Part shown: positions 25,503 through 33,477 of the stretch, one piece after another
Layout: the number at the start of each line of letters is the position of its first letter
Position numbering within the stretch: position 1 is the stretch's first letter
Assembly: GCA_026708325.1 (NCBI GenBank)
Contig: JAPOVC010000016.1
Span: 1-64,000, forward strand
From: Anaerolineaceae bacterium
Lineage (GTDB): Bacteria; Chloroflexota; Anaerolineae; Aggregatilineales; Phototrophicaceae
DNA: 64,000 bases
Reading direction: 5' to 3'
The notes under the pieces: model-generated
Databases searched by the model: none
What the model saw: only the letters and a program-made list of their open reading frames with translations
What the model was told of the DNA's origin: nothing
Program-made: the position numbers and the translations under genes

Positions 25503-27773
25503 CTATTCGTAGCAGCGAATCCCGAAAAGCGAGGCCGGCACGGCGCCCTCGGTCGCCAGCAACTCGACCTGCAGCCGGTCCGTGACCAGGGGCTCGTCCA
25601 GACGCACGCGGTTGATGGTCTGGTGGTTGTCCCCGCACTCGGCCACGCACCGGCCCTCGCCATCCAGAATGCGCCAGTGCGTCACCATGAAGGGCACGAC
25701 GTTCTCCGGGTGGCCCATCAGGGTGGTCTCCATGGCATGGTCGCTGTCGGAGTCAAAGGTCAGCACGATCTCGCGGATGGAACGCGGCGCGTCCCAGTGC
25801 AGACTCAGCGTGGGCCGCGGGTCTTCGGGGTCGGCCACCCAGGCGTTGACGCCGGTGGTGGGCCGGCCGAGGCCGTCGCTGACGTTGCCGGGGTCGAAGG
25901 CATCGATCACCGGGCGAATCGCCATCGCCAGGTTCTGCCCGGCGGGCCGGCGCGGCGGCGTCCAGAACTCGAAGCTGTCCACGCCGATGTCCTCCGGCGG
26001 CAACTGGTCGCGCCAGTGCCGCAGCGAGAGCAGGCCGCTGAGCCGCTCCTCGCTCAAGTGGGCGTGGACCTCCGCGTTGGCCATCAGACAGTAGAAGAGG
26101 TACTGGTCCTCGTCCACGCTGACGTCGAAGTCGGCCGTGACCCTCTGGTTGGGCCCGGCGTCCAGCTCGATGTCCTGCGCGCCAAGGGTCACGTTGGGCG
26201 TGTAGTTGCCGATGCGCTCGCTGGCGCGCAGTTCGAGGCGCAGCGTCGTCGGCTCGTCAACGTCGACCACGAAGTCCACCTCCGGCGCCGGGCCGGCCGC
26301 CACCGGCAGCATCTGCGCGAGGGAGCGCTCCAGGTGCTGCAGGGGCCCGTTATCCGGCAGGCCCTCGAGGCAGTATTTGCTGCTGGCGCCGATGCGCGCC
26401 CGCTGCACGAGGTCGTCGTCATCCTGCAGGCGCAGGCCGGGGATGTGCTGGCCGGCGCGCATCAGGTCGCGCTGCAGCCGCGCCATGTCGACGTCGCGCG
26501 GCAGCAGGCCCTCGTCCAGGCACTGCGCGGCGGCCATGCCGATCGCCTGGGCCGCGTTGGCCAGGGTCAGCATGACGCGCGTGGAACCGAAGGCCACGTG
26601 CGAGACGCTCATGATGCGGCCGCCGATGAAGAGATTGTCGATGTTGCGCGCGTAGAGCGTGCGGTAGGGGATCTGGTAGACGCCCTGCGCGTGCCACTGG
26701 TCGCAGCCGGGCCGCTCGCTGAAGACGCCGTCGGCCGGGTGCAGGTCGATCGACCAGCCGCCAAAGGCGATGGCGTCCTCATGCTCTCGCTGTTCGATGA
26801 CGTCCTGCTGGATCATCATCGTGTCGCCCTCAAAGCGGCGGCTCTCGCGCTTGCCGGGGATGTGCCCCACCCACTCCAGGGTCAGGTTTTCGGCATCCGG
26901 GAACTCGCCCGAGTTCTTGATGTAATTCCACACGCCATAGACCACGCGCCACAACTGCCACTTGATGGTCTCGGTCTCATGCACCGTGTCGAGGCGCCCG
27001 CCATACTCGATCCACCACAGCCGGCAGCCGTCGGTCTTCGTGTTGAAGCTGCGGAAGCGCGGAATCTCGCTGATGTCTTCGAGCGCGTAACGCGGCGGCA
27101 CGAAGCGCACCGGCCGGCCCAGGTCCTTGCTGTAGAAATAGATCGAATGCCCCAGCAGGTAACCGTACTCCTCGCTGGGCGCGAACTTCTCGCCGAATTC
27201 GTCGGCCGATTCGGCGCCCATGCGGAAGGCCGCGCCCGACTGGAAGGCGACCACGCCATCCCCCGAGGAATCGCAGAAAAGCGGCGCATGCAGGTCGTAG
27301 AGCGTCGAGTTCTGGCTGCAGAAGGCCTGTACGCTCTCAATGCTGTCGCTGCCCCGCTTGCGCGTTACGTGGGCGCTGGTGTTCAGCAGCAGCGTGATGT
27401 TGGGCTCGTCGAGCACCTTTTCCAGCAGCACGGTATCGAAGATGAGCGCGTTGCCCTCCGGGTTGCGGTACATGTTCTCGACGAGAATCTCGTCGATGAC
27501 ACCGCCCTCGCGCGCCCAGCGGTTGTTGTTGTTCATGTGCGCGGTGGCGCCCAGGCCCCAGAGCCGCACCTCGCTGGAGGCGTTGCCGCCCAGCACCGGC
27601 CGGTCCTGCACCAGCACCACCTGCGCGCCGGCGCGCGCCGCGGTCAGCGCGGCGCAGGTGCCCGCCAGACCGCCGCCCACCACCACCAGGCCGACGTCCA
27701 GGCGCTTCGTCTTCAGTTCGCGTACGTCCGGGCTGAATGGCTCGCTGACCATCCGTGGCCAGAGTTCGGGCAT
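25503..27773 (-). CDS. FAD-dependent oxidoreductase
   Basis: Protein of 756 residues. The dinucleotide-binding motif V-V-G-G-G-L-A-G-T-C-A-A lies near residues 31-42, followed by G-G-N-A-S-S-E-V-R, the flavin region of the FAD_oxidored (PF12831-like) group. The mid-part has F-I-G-G-R-I-M-S-V-S-H-V, typical of the second FAD contact. The last 250 residues form an extra beta-rich domain of unknown function. The ATG at 27773 has AGGAG nine bases upstream. It is the last gene of the importer operon, 20 bases after the dioxygenase gene, so it probably oxidises or reduces an imported sugar-like compound. No signal peptide is seen. Confidence 0.82.
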   Translation of the reverse strand: MPELWPRMVSEPFSPDVRELKTKRLDVGLVVVGGGLAGTCAALTAARAGAQVVLVQDRPVLGGNASSEVRLWGLGATAHMNNNNRWAREGGVIDEILVENMYRNPEGNALIFDTVLLEKVLDEPNITLLLNTSAHVTRKRGSDSIESVQAFCSQNSTLYDLHAPLFCDSSGDGVVAFQSGAAFRMGAESADEFGEKFAPSEEYGYLLGHSIYFYSKDLGRPVRFVPPRYALEDISEIPRFRSFNTKTDGCRLWWIEYGGRLDTVHETETIKWQLWRVVYGVWNYIKNSGEFPDAENLTLEWVGHIPGKRESRRFEGDTMMIQQDVIEQREHEDAIAFGGWSIDLHPADGVFSERPGCDQWHAQGVYQIPYRTLYARNIDNLFIGGRIMSVSHVAFGSTRVMLTLANAAQAIGMAAAQCLDEGLLPRDVDMARLQRDLMRAGQHIPGLRLQDDDDLVQRARIGASSKYCLEGLPDNGPLQHLERSLAQMLPVAAGPAPEVDFVVDVDEPTTLRLELRASERIGNYTPNVTLGAQDIELDAGPNQRVTADFDVSVDEDQYLFYCLMANAEVHAHLSEERLSGLLSLRHWRDQLPPEDIGVDSFEFWTPPRRPAGQNLAMAIRPVIDAFDPGNVSDGLGRPTTGVNAWVADPEDPRPTLSLHWDAPRSIREIVLTFDSDSDHAMETTLMGHPENVVPFMVTHWRILDGEGRCVAECGDNHQTINRVRLDEPLVTDRLQVELLATEGAVPASLFGIRCYE

Positions 27774-27793
27774 GGTCTTCTCCTGTGTGTCTT

Positions 27794-28657
27794 TCAGTGA
27801 CCGTGGCGGTCCGTCTCGATGTCGTGCTGCTCGCACCATTCGTTGAGCGGATTGTGGTAGCCGGAGGGCTTGAAGGTCTCGGTCTCCTCCATGCGCTCGC
27901 CGACCAGGAAGCGCTGGTAATCGTCAAGCTTTTCAACCAGGTCGCGCGGTTGCATCCAGTAGTCCATGGGCTTCAGCCACTGGTAACAGTAGCCGATCAT
28001 GACGGCCTTGCGCGTGTTGGGGCTGAAGTTGGGCGCGCCCGCGTGCCAGGTGCGGTATTCGAAGAGCACGCAGTCGCCCGGGTTGAGCGAGGGCTCGATC
28101 GCGCCGACCGGGTCCGGCTGACCCTGCGGGATCGCGATGCGTTCCTTCAGGTTGTTGCTGCCCGGCAGGAACATGGTCACGCCGGACTTCGGACGGCTCT
28201 GGTCCGTGAGGTAGTAGGCGCACTTGAGCCCCATGCGCGGGAACTGCGAGTGGCCCAGGTCGAGCGTGGTGCGGCCGTTGTCGCGATGCCAGCCAGGCGC
28301 GCGTTTGTCGGGGCTGGTGCCCGGGTGTTCCGGTTTGCTGTAAATCAGGTGGCTGGTGGAGAGTTGCAGGTTGGAGCCGAAGAGTTGCATCACCAGCGGG
28401 AAAATGGTGGCGTGCGTGATCAGCGGGATGAAGGCGTCATCATGGGTGACGACGTTGCGAAAGCTGTCGTAAATGTCGTCGTTGATCTGGCGGTCGCGCG
28501 TCTCGTCGGAGGCGATCAGACGGTCGCCGGCCTCGATCAGGCGCCCGACGGTCTCGCTGTCGAGCGCGTTGCGCACGATCAGGTAGCCCTCATCGTAAAA
28601 CTGACGCCGGTCTTCCTCACTGACGGGATGATATTCAAGCATTGCCATCAACCTCAT
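27794..28657 (-). CDS. Phytanoyl-CoA dioxygenase (PhyH) family oxygenase
   Basis: Protein of 287 residues. The iron ligands H124-x-D126 (in W-H-R-D-N-G) and H205 (in T-W-H-A-G-A-P-N) and the 2-oxoglutarate-binding R216 (N-T-R-K-A-V) are all present, so it should be an active Fe(II)/2-oxoglutarate oxygenase. The substrate is unknown; the operon suggests a sulfated or methylated sugar or an organic side chain. Two other ATG codons lie within the first six codons, so the start is uncertain by five residues. Five bases separate it from the upstream gene. Confidence 0.85.
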   Translation of the reverse strand: MRLMAMLEYHPVSEEDRRQFYDEGYLIVRNALDSETVGRLIEAGDRLIASDETRDRQINDDIYDSFRNVVTHDDAFIPLITHATIFPLVMQLFGSNLQLSTSHLIYSKPEHPGTSPDKRAPGWHRDNGRTTLDLGHSQFPRMGLKCAYYLTDQSRPKSGVTMFLPGSNNLKERIAIPQGQPDPVGAIEPSLNPGDCVLFEYRTWHAGAPNFSPNTRKAVMIGYCYQWLKPMDYWMQPRDLVEKLDDYQRFLVGERMEETETFKPSGYHNPLNEWCEQHDIETDRHGH

Positions 28658-28662
28658 TTGCC

Positions 28663-30042
28663 TCAGGTATAGGTGAAATACGCGCTCGCCTGACAGTCGC
28701 GGTCGGCGCTGACGCGCACCCAGTGCGCGCTGTAGCCGGTCGGAAAGACATGCGGCACATAGGCGCCTGGCGCGACCTCCAGTTCAGTATAGCCGGCCCA
28801 TTCGCCATCTCCCATAAAGTCCACTTCCACGCGGAAGCGCACCCTTGTTTCGGCGTCGTGACGCAAATGCAGCGTCTTGTGTTCGAAGCCGGTCATCAGG
28901 TAGGGGTCGGAGGGCTCGCCGGCGCGGACGGCCGCGCGCCACCAGGGGCCGCCCCAGCCGGCCGGCTTGCCGAAGCCCCACAGGTCGTCGGTCTTGCCGA
29001 ACCACAGGCCCGACTGCGGCTCACCGGCCAGGTGATTGGCGCCGCCGTGCGGGCTGGCGTTGTCGGCGCCCAGCACCAGCAGCCCGCGCCAGGCGCAGAA
29101 ATCGCCCAGCACCCAGAGATGCGTCGAGATCGGTCGCACACCCCAGATGCGCCTGCCGTAGGCCCAGGGCGAGAGTTCGTAGAAAATGCCGTGGCAGTCC
29201 ATGATGAAACGCTCGTGGTCGACCTCGCGGATGCGCGGCCACTCGGTCTGCCACATGTGGTCGTAGCAGTGGCTGCCCTTGGGCAGGCGGTAGCGGCGCC
29301 ATTGACCGTCGGCCTCGGTGTAGACCTGCAGGATGGCCGAGGCCTGGTCCCAGCCCATGGCGAACATCGTGCCGCTGAAGTCGCCGCGGCCGTTTACCTC
29401 GATGAAGGGCGCGCGCTCGATGATGCGCCAGCGCTCGCCGTCCCATTCGGCCAGGCGGCCGGCCATGCCCTCGCCGCGGAAGTCGCGCTCGTCGTAGCTG
29501 TTGTTGACGACCACCACGCGGCCAAAGTTACTGTAGCCGGCCTTGAAGTGCGCGTACTTGTGGTCCGGCACGCCCAGCTCGCGCGTCAGGTCGCCGAGGA
29601 AAGTGGCCTCCAGGCTGTGGACGTCCAGTTCGTAGAACTCGCCCTCCATGCCCAGCATGTAGACCTTGTTCTCCGGGTCATGCAGGTGGCGCATGGTCGA
29701 GCAAAGGCGAACCTCGACCAGACTCTCGATGGTGCGCACGCGGCGTTCCGTATCGATGACGTGCGGCCCGATGAAGAGCTGGTTGGAGTGCCAGTGCAGC
29801 ATGCGGTTGGTGTAGGTGCCGACGCGGCTCTGCGGGTGCTTCGTCATGCGCAGGTCGGCGTCGATCTCGTAGAGGCCGGTGCCCACGCCCGAGGCCGACT
29901 TGTGCGAGACGTAGCTGATCGCCCAGAGCCGGTCGGCCCAGGCGAAGAGCGCGCCCACGCCGCATTCCGTGCGCGGCGGGCCGGGTTCCGCGCGCAGCGC
30001 CAGAGAGGGTACGACACCGCTGATTTGCAGGGGTTGACTCAT
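28663..30042 (-). CDS. Unknown protein in sulfatase/importer operon
   Basis: I do not recognise this 459-residue protein. It has no signal peptide or membrane segment and is rich in tryptophan, glycine and histidine. Repeated short blocks that end in tyrosine-aspartate or tryptophan-glycine strands (for example Y-E-I-D-A-D, Y-E-L-D-V-H, V-Y-T-E-A-D-G-Q-W) suggest a beta-propeller. The C-terminal 90 residues look like a separate beta-sandwich (F-R-V-E-V-D-F-M-G-D-G-E-W). It is translated five bases before the dioxygenase gene. The operon places it in catabolism of an imported compound, perhaps as a lyase or hydrolase of the propeller type. Confidence 0.6.
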   Translation of the reverse strand: MSQPLQISGVVPSLALRAEPGPPRTECGVGALFAWADRLWAISYVSHKSASGVGTGLYEIDADLRMTKHPQSRVGTYTNRMLHWHSNQLFIGPHVIDTERRVRTIESLVEVRLCSTMRHLHDPENKVYMLGMEGEFYELDVHSLEATFLGDLTRELGVPDHKYAHFKAGYSNFGRVVVVNNSYDERDFRGEGMAGRLAEWDGERWRIIERAPFIEVNGRGDFSGTMFAMGWDQASAILQVYTEADGQWRRYRLPKGSHCYDHMWQTEWPRIREVDHERFIMDCHGIFYELSPWAYGRRIWGVRPISTHLWVLGDFCAWRGLLVLGADNASPHGGANHLAGEPQSGLWFGKTDDLWGFGKPAGWGGPWWRAAVRAGEPSDPYLMTGFEHKTLHLRHDAETRVRFRVEVDFMGDGEWAGYTELEVAPGAYVPHVFPTGYSAHWVRVSADRDCQASAYFTYT

Positions 30043-30071
30043 GTCGTTGCGTCCTCCTGTGTCACGCCGCC

Positions 30072-30291
30072 GCCCTCACCCCCCGGCCCCTTTCCCGCTC
30101 AGTCGCGGGAGCCCTTCCCTCAGGGAGAGGGGGAGAATACAGACATGAGAACCCACTTTCTGGAGTGGACCGCAGTTGGTGAGCTCTGTTCGAGAGGACA
30201 GAAACACCCTTCCAGGCATTGTAGTTAAAGCCCCTCTCCCTGAGGGAAGGGCTCCCATCCCCCAAGATGGGAAAGGGTTTGGGGTGAGGGC
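30072..30291. repeat. 220-bp inverted-repeat element (MITE-like)
   Basis: Arms at 30072-30132 and 30231-30291 are imperfect inverted repeats of 61 bases, starting GCCCTCACCCC and ending TCAGGGAGAGGGG on the left, around about 98 bases of unrelated sequence. The right arm encodes the C-terminus of the sulfatase gene that ends at 30225. There is no internal gene. It has the form of a small non-autonomous mobile element, although target-site duplications were not found. Confidence 0.6.
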
Positions 30292-31538
30292 CTGTCCACC
30301 CCCTCCAGCCACTTATCCAGCAGCGCCAGCATCTCCCGCGCCCGACCCGGCTCGCGCGCCAGAGAGTCATCCAGCTCCCAGGGGTCGCCGCGCGTGTCGA
30401 AGAGTTGCAGCGCCTGCAGCGGATCGCGCTGCGCCACCAGTTTCCAGCCATCCAGCAGCACGCAGAGCAACTCGCCGCACTCGCTGAAAAGCGGCCCTTC
30501 CTCCAGTTGCCCGCCGCGCAGCGCCGGCAGCAGCGAACGCCCCGGCGCGTCGGGGTCCGCCTCGGCGCCGGCCAACTCCAGCAGCGTGGGCAGAAAGTCG
30601 ACCGTGCCCACCGGAGTCGCGCAACGCCGTCCCTGCTTCTGGCCTGGCAGCCGGACCAGCAGCGGCACGCGCAGGGACTCATCGTACATCACCCCCTTGC
30701 TGAACAGCCCCTGGGCGCCGTTCATCTCGCCGTGGTCGGAGGTGAAGAAGAGCGCCGTGCGATCAGCCAGCCCGCAGCCCTTCAGCGTGGCCAGCAGACG
30801 GCCGAGGGCCGCGTCCAGTTGCGTGATCTCGCCGTAGTAACGCTCACGAAAGGTCTGCAGGTCGTAGTCGGCGTCCCATTGCGGCATGCGGTACCAGGCC
30901 GAGGGATCGACGTTGGGCTCGATCATCAGGTCGCGGCCGGCGTAACGCGCCAGATGGTCCGGCGGCGGCAGGCAGGGCGGATGCGGCGCCTGGTACGAGA
31001 CGAAGAGGCAAAAGGGCTGCGGCAATTGCGGCAGCCAGTCCTGCGCGATGTCGCTCAGGCTGTCAGTCTCATGGCCCTCAAGCGATTGCGCTTCGTCGGC
31101 TTCGTCCGTCCAGAGGCGGCCGCGCCAGTGATCGACGTGGTGGCTCTCCCAGCCGGCGAAGCGTCGGAAGCCGCCGCGCTCCTCCGGCAGCACCGCCCGC
31201 TCGCGCTGCGGCGCGCCCCCCAGATGCCACTTGCCCAGCCAGGCCGTATGGTAGCCGGCATCATTCAGACGCTGCGCCAGGGTGGGTACGTCGTCCGGCA
31301 GGGCCTGGCCGTTGCGCGTGACGCCGGTCTGCGTCGGCCAGCGCCCGGTCAGCATACAGGCGCGCCAGGGCGTGCAGAGCGGCGAAGTGCTGCAGGCCTG
31401 CGTGAAAACCGTGCTCTCCCGCGCCAGGGCCGACAGTTGCGGCGTCTGCAGCAGCGGATGGCCGTCGAGCGCCGTCCAGCGCGCGCCCAGCTGGTCCGCG
31501 ACGATGAAGAGCAGGTTGGGCGGGGAGCTCGTCGGCAC
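30225..31538 (-). CDS. Sulfatase, C-terminus altered by inverted repeat
   Basis: Protein of 437 residues. The signature C55-T-P-W-R59 carries the formylglycine cysteine; D15 (I-V-A-D-Q) and the F-T-S-D-H-G-E motif supply metal ligands. No signal peptide is seen. The last 20 or so residues (P-S-P-Q-T-L-S-H-L-G-G onward) are encoded by the right arm of the 220-bp element, so the natural end was probably replaced. The active site is upstream and unaffected. It lies seven bases after the permease gene and should remove sulfate from the imported glycan or sugar. Confidence 0.87.
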   Translation of the reverse strand: MPTSSPPNLLFIVADQLGARWTALDGHPLLQTPQLSALARESTVFTQACSTSPLCTPWRACMLTGRWPTQTGVTRNGQALPDDVPTLAQRLNDAGYHTAWLGKWHLGGAPQRERAVLPEERGGFRRFAGWESHHVDHWRGRLWTDEADEAQSLEGHETDSLSDIAQDWLPQLPQPFCLFVSYQAPHPPCLPPPDHLARYAGRDLMIEPNVDPSAWYRMPQWDADYDLQTFRERYYGEITQLDAALGRLLATLKGCGLADRTALFFTSDHGEMNGAQGLFSKGVMYDESLRVPLLVRLPGQKQGRRCATPVGTVDFLPTLLELAGAEADPDAPGRSLLPALRGGQLEEGPLFSECGELLCVLLDGWKLVAQRDPLQALQLFDTRGDPWELDDSLAREPGRAREMLALLDKWLEGVDRPSPQTLSHLGGWEPFPQGEGL

Positions 31539-31544
31539 CGGGCC

Positions 31545-32435
31545 TCAGCCCTTGATGCCGGAGAGGTTGGCGCCCTGGATGAACTGCTTCTGGAAGAGGA
31601 AGAAGACCGCCAGCACCGGAATGACCATCATCACGGTGGCCGCCATCTGCTGGTGCTGCATGCCGCCCTGACCCGGCAGCGAGGTGAACTTGTAGAGGCC
31701 GATCGCCAGGGTGTGCAGGTTCTCGTCCTTGAGGTAGATCAGCGGCCCGAGGAACTCGTTCCAGCTGTTCTGCACGCTGAGGATGGCCATCACCACGATG
31801 GCCGGCTTGGCCAGCGGCACCATGATCTGTGTGAAGATGCGCAGTTCGCTGGCGCCGTCGATCTTGGCCGAATCGAGAAAGTCCTGCTGGATGCCGCGGA
31901 AGAACTGCCTGCCGAGGAAGATGAAGAAGGCGTTGCCGAACCACTCCGGCACCACCAGCGGGTAGAAAGTGTTCACCCAGCCGATCTCGTTGTAGACGAT
32001 GTAGACCGGGATCAGGCGCACCGCGAAGGGCAGCATCAGCGTCGCCAGCAGGATGAGGAAGAGTACGTCGCGGAAGGGGAAGCGAAAGCGCGCGAAGCCG
32101 TAGGCCACGATGGTCGAGGAGATCAGGCTGCCGGCCAGCGAAAAGATGGTGATGATCATCGTGTTGCGGAAGGTCACGCCGAAGTTCCAGAAGCGCAGCG
32201 CTTCCGTGTAGTTTTCCGGCTGCCAGACCCGCGGAATCCACTCCGGCGGGAAGACCCCCACCTGCGAGAGTGGCATGAAGGAGGTCATCAACATCCAGAT
32301 CAGCGGCGCGATGAACCACAGGCTGCAGGCGATCAGCAGGGCGTAGAGCAGCGCGCGCCCGATATAAAACTGCGGCGGCTTGCGCACCTGCACCATGGGT
32401 TCCTGCAGGGCTCCGCGTTCGCTGACAGTGGCCAT
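31545..32435 (-). CDS. Sugar ABC transporter permease (MalG type)
   Basis: Protein of 296 residues with six membrane helices. The cytoplasmic EAA loop reads D-S-A-K-I-D-G-A-S-E-L-R-I-F (about 190-205), followed by I-M-V-P-L-A-K-P, the ATPase contact. It is the second permease of a carbohydrate uptake (CUT1-type) importer; it ends Q-G-A-N-L-S-G-I-K-G, the usual MalG-like tail. GGGAG lies about eleven bases before the ATG. It follows the first permease after 19 bases. No ATPase gene is present in the operon. Confidence 0.92.
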   Translation of the reverse strand: MATVSERGALQEPMVQVRKPPQFYIGRALLYALLIACSLWFIAPLIWMLMTSFMPLSQVGVFPPEWIPRVWQPENYTEALRFWNFGVTFRNTMIITIFSLAGSLISSTIVAYGFARFRFPFRDVLFLILLATLMLPFAVRLIPVYIVYNEIGWVNTFYPLVVPEWFGNAFFIFLGRQFFRGIQQDFLDSAKIDGASELRIFTQIMVPLAKPAIVVMAILSVQNSWNEFLGPLIYLKDENLHTLAIGLYKFTSLPGQGGMQHQQMAATVMMVIPVLAVFFLFQKQFIQGANLSGIKG

Positions 32436-32454
32436 GGCTGTTCTCTCCCTCCTC

Positions 32455-33405
32455 TCAGTCGTTGTAGAACACCCAGCGATCGGATGTCATCACCACGATG
32501 GCGGTGAAGACGAAGAGGATGATGAAGAGGATCCAGGCCAGCGCCGAGGCGTAGCCCATCTGCGGCGGCAGGAATTCGAATGCATGATTGTAAAGGTGCA
32601 GCATGTAGGTGCGGGTGGCGTCGCGCGGGCCGCCCTGGGTCATGATGAAGACCTGGTTGAAGACCTGGAAGGCGCTGATGATGTTGATCAGCACGTTCAG
32701 GAAGATCGTCGGGGTGATCAAGGGCAGGGTCACGCGGCGCAGGCGCTGCAACCAGCTGGCGCCGTCGATGCGCGCCGCGTCGTAGTATTCCTCCGGGATG
32801 TTTTGCAGGCCGGCGAGGAAGATGATCATCGTCACGCCGACCCAGGTGGTGCTCATCACCAGCAGGCCGTTCATGGCGTAGGCCGGGCTGCTCAGCCAGC
32901 GGATGCGCCCCTGCCCCAGCAGGCTCAGGAACCAGTTCAGCAGGCCGTAGCGCGCGTTGAGGATGTAGATCCACACCATCGAGATGGCCACGATCGGCAC
33001 CGTCGAGGGGATGTAGAAGAGCGTGCGCCAGACGCCGAGGAAACGTACCTTTGAGTTCAACAACATGGCCAGCGAAAAGGCCAGCACGATGCGGATGGCG
33101 ACCGAGCCGACCACGTAATAGGCCGTGTTCAACAGCGACTTGAGGAAGAGCGAGTCGCCGCTGAAGATTTCCTGGTAGTTGGCGAGGCCGATCCATACCG
33201 GCGGGTTGATGACGTCGTAGCGCGTGAAACTCATCACGAAGGAGGCGACGAAGGGGAAGAGCGAGAAAAGCAGCAGGCCGATGATCCAGGGGCTGACGAA
33301 GGCCAGGCCGTAGAGCGCTTCGCGCCGCCGCATCGGCGAGAGATCGCGCCAGCGCTCGCGTTTGCCCTTCATGCCGCGCAACTGTGTGCCGAATGTTGCC
33401 GTCAT
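32455..33405 (-). CDS. Sugar ABC transporter permease (MalF type)
   Basis: Protein of 316 residues with six membrane helices. The EAA loop reads D-A-A-R-I-D-G-A-S-W-L-Q-R-L (about 210-223). TM1 (G-L-A-F-V-S-P-W-I-I-G) and the P1-like loop S-F-T-R-Y-D-V fit the CUT1 group. It follows the binding protein gene after a stem-loop-bearing gap (33432-33457). Confidence 0.92.
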   Translation of the reverse strand: MTATFGTQLRGMKGKRERWRDLSPMRRREALYGLAFVSPWIIGLLLFSLFPFVASFVMSFTRYDVINPPVWIGLANYQEIFSGDSLFLKSLLNTAYYVVGSVAIRIVLAFSLAMLLNSKVRFLGVWRTLFYIPSTVPIVAISMVWIYILNARYGLLNWFLSLLGQGRIRWLSSPAYAMNGLLVMSTTWVGVTMIIFLAGLQNIPEEYYDAARIDGASWLQRLRRVTLPLITPTIFLNVLINIISAFQVFNQVFIMTQGGPRDATRTYMLHLYNHAFEFLPPQMGYASALAWILFIILFVFTAIVVMTSDRWVFYND

Positions 33406-33431
33406 GCCCCGCTCCCGCTCACTGAACTGAA

Positions 33432-33457
33432 GGGGAGGAACGCAAGCGTCCCTCCCC
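33432..33457 (-). promoter_or_regulatory. Intercistronic stem-loop between binding protein and permease genes
   Basis: GGGGAGG pairs with CCTCCCC and, after an A-C mismatch, ACG pairs with CGT around a CAAG loop. Such stem-loops after a binding protein gene commonly stabilise its mRNA and lower permease output. Confidence 0.6.
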
Positions 33458-33477
33458 CAGGTTTACCTGTTGTCGAT

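Noticed and set aside
25428..27800. Long plus-strand open frame opposite the FAD oxidoreductase
   Set aside because: It mirrors a gene with clear FAD motifs, has low-complexity Arg/Val/Ala/Gly composition and matches no family; a GC-rich shadow frame.
30076..30312. 78-residue open frame in the inverted repeat
   Set aside because: It reads through both arms of the repeat and has no other support.
30405..32507. 700-residue plus-strand open frame opposite sulfatase and permease
   Set aside because: It spans two well-supported genes and their junction on the other strand and has no domain pattern.
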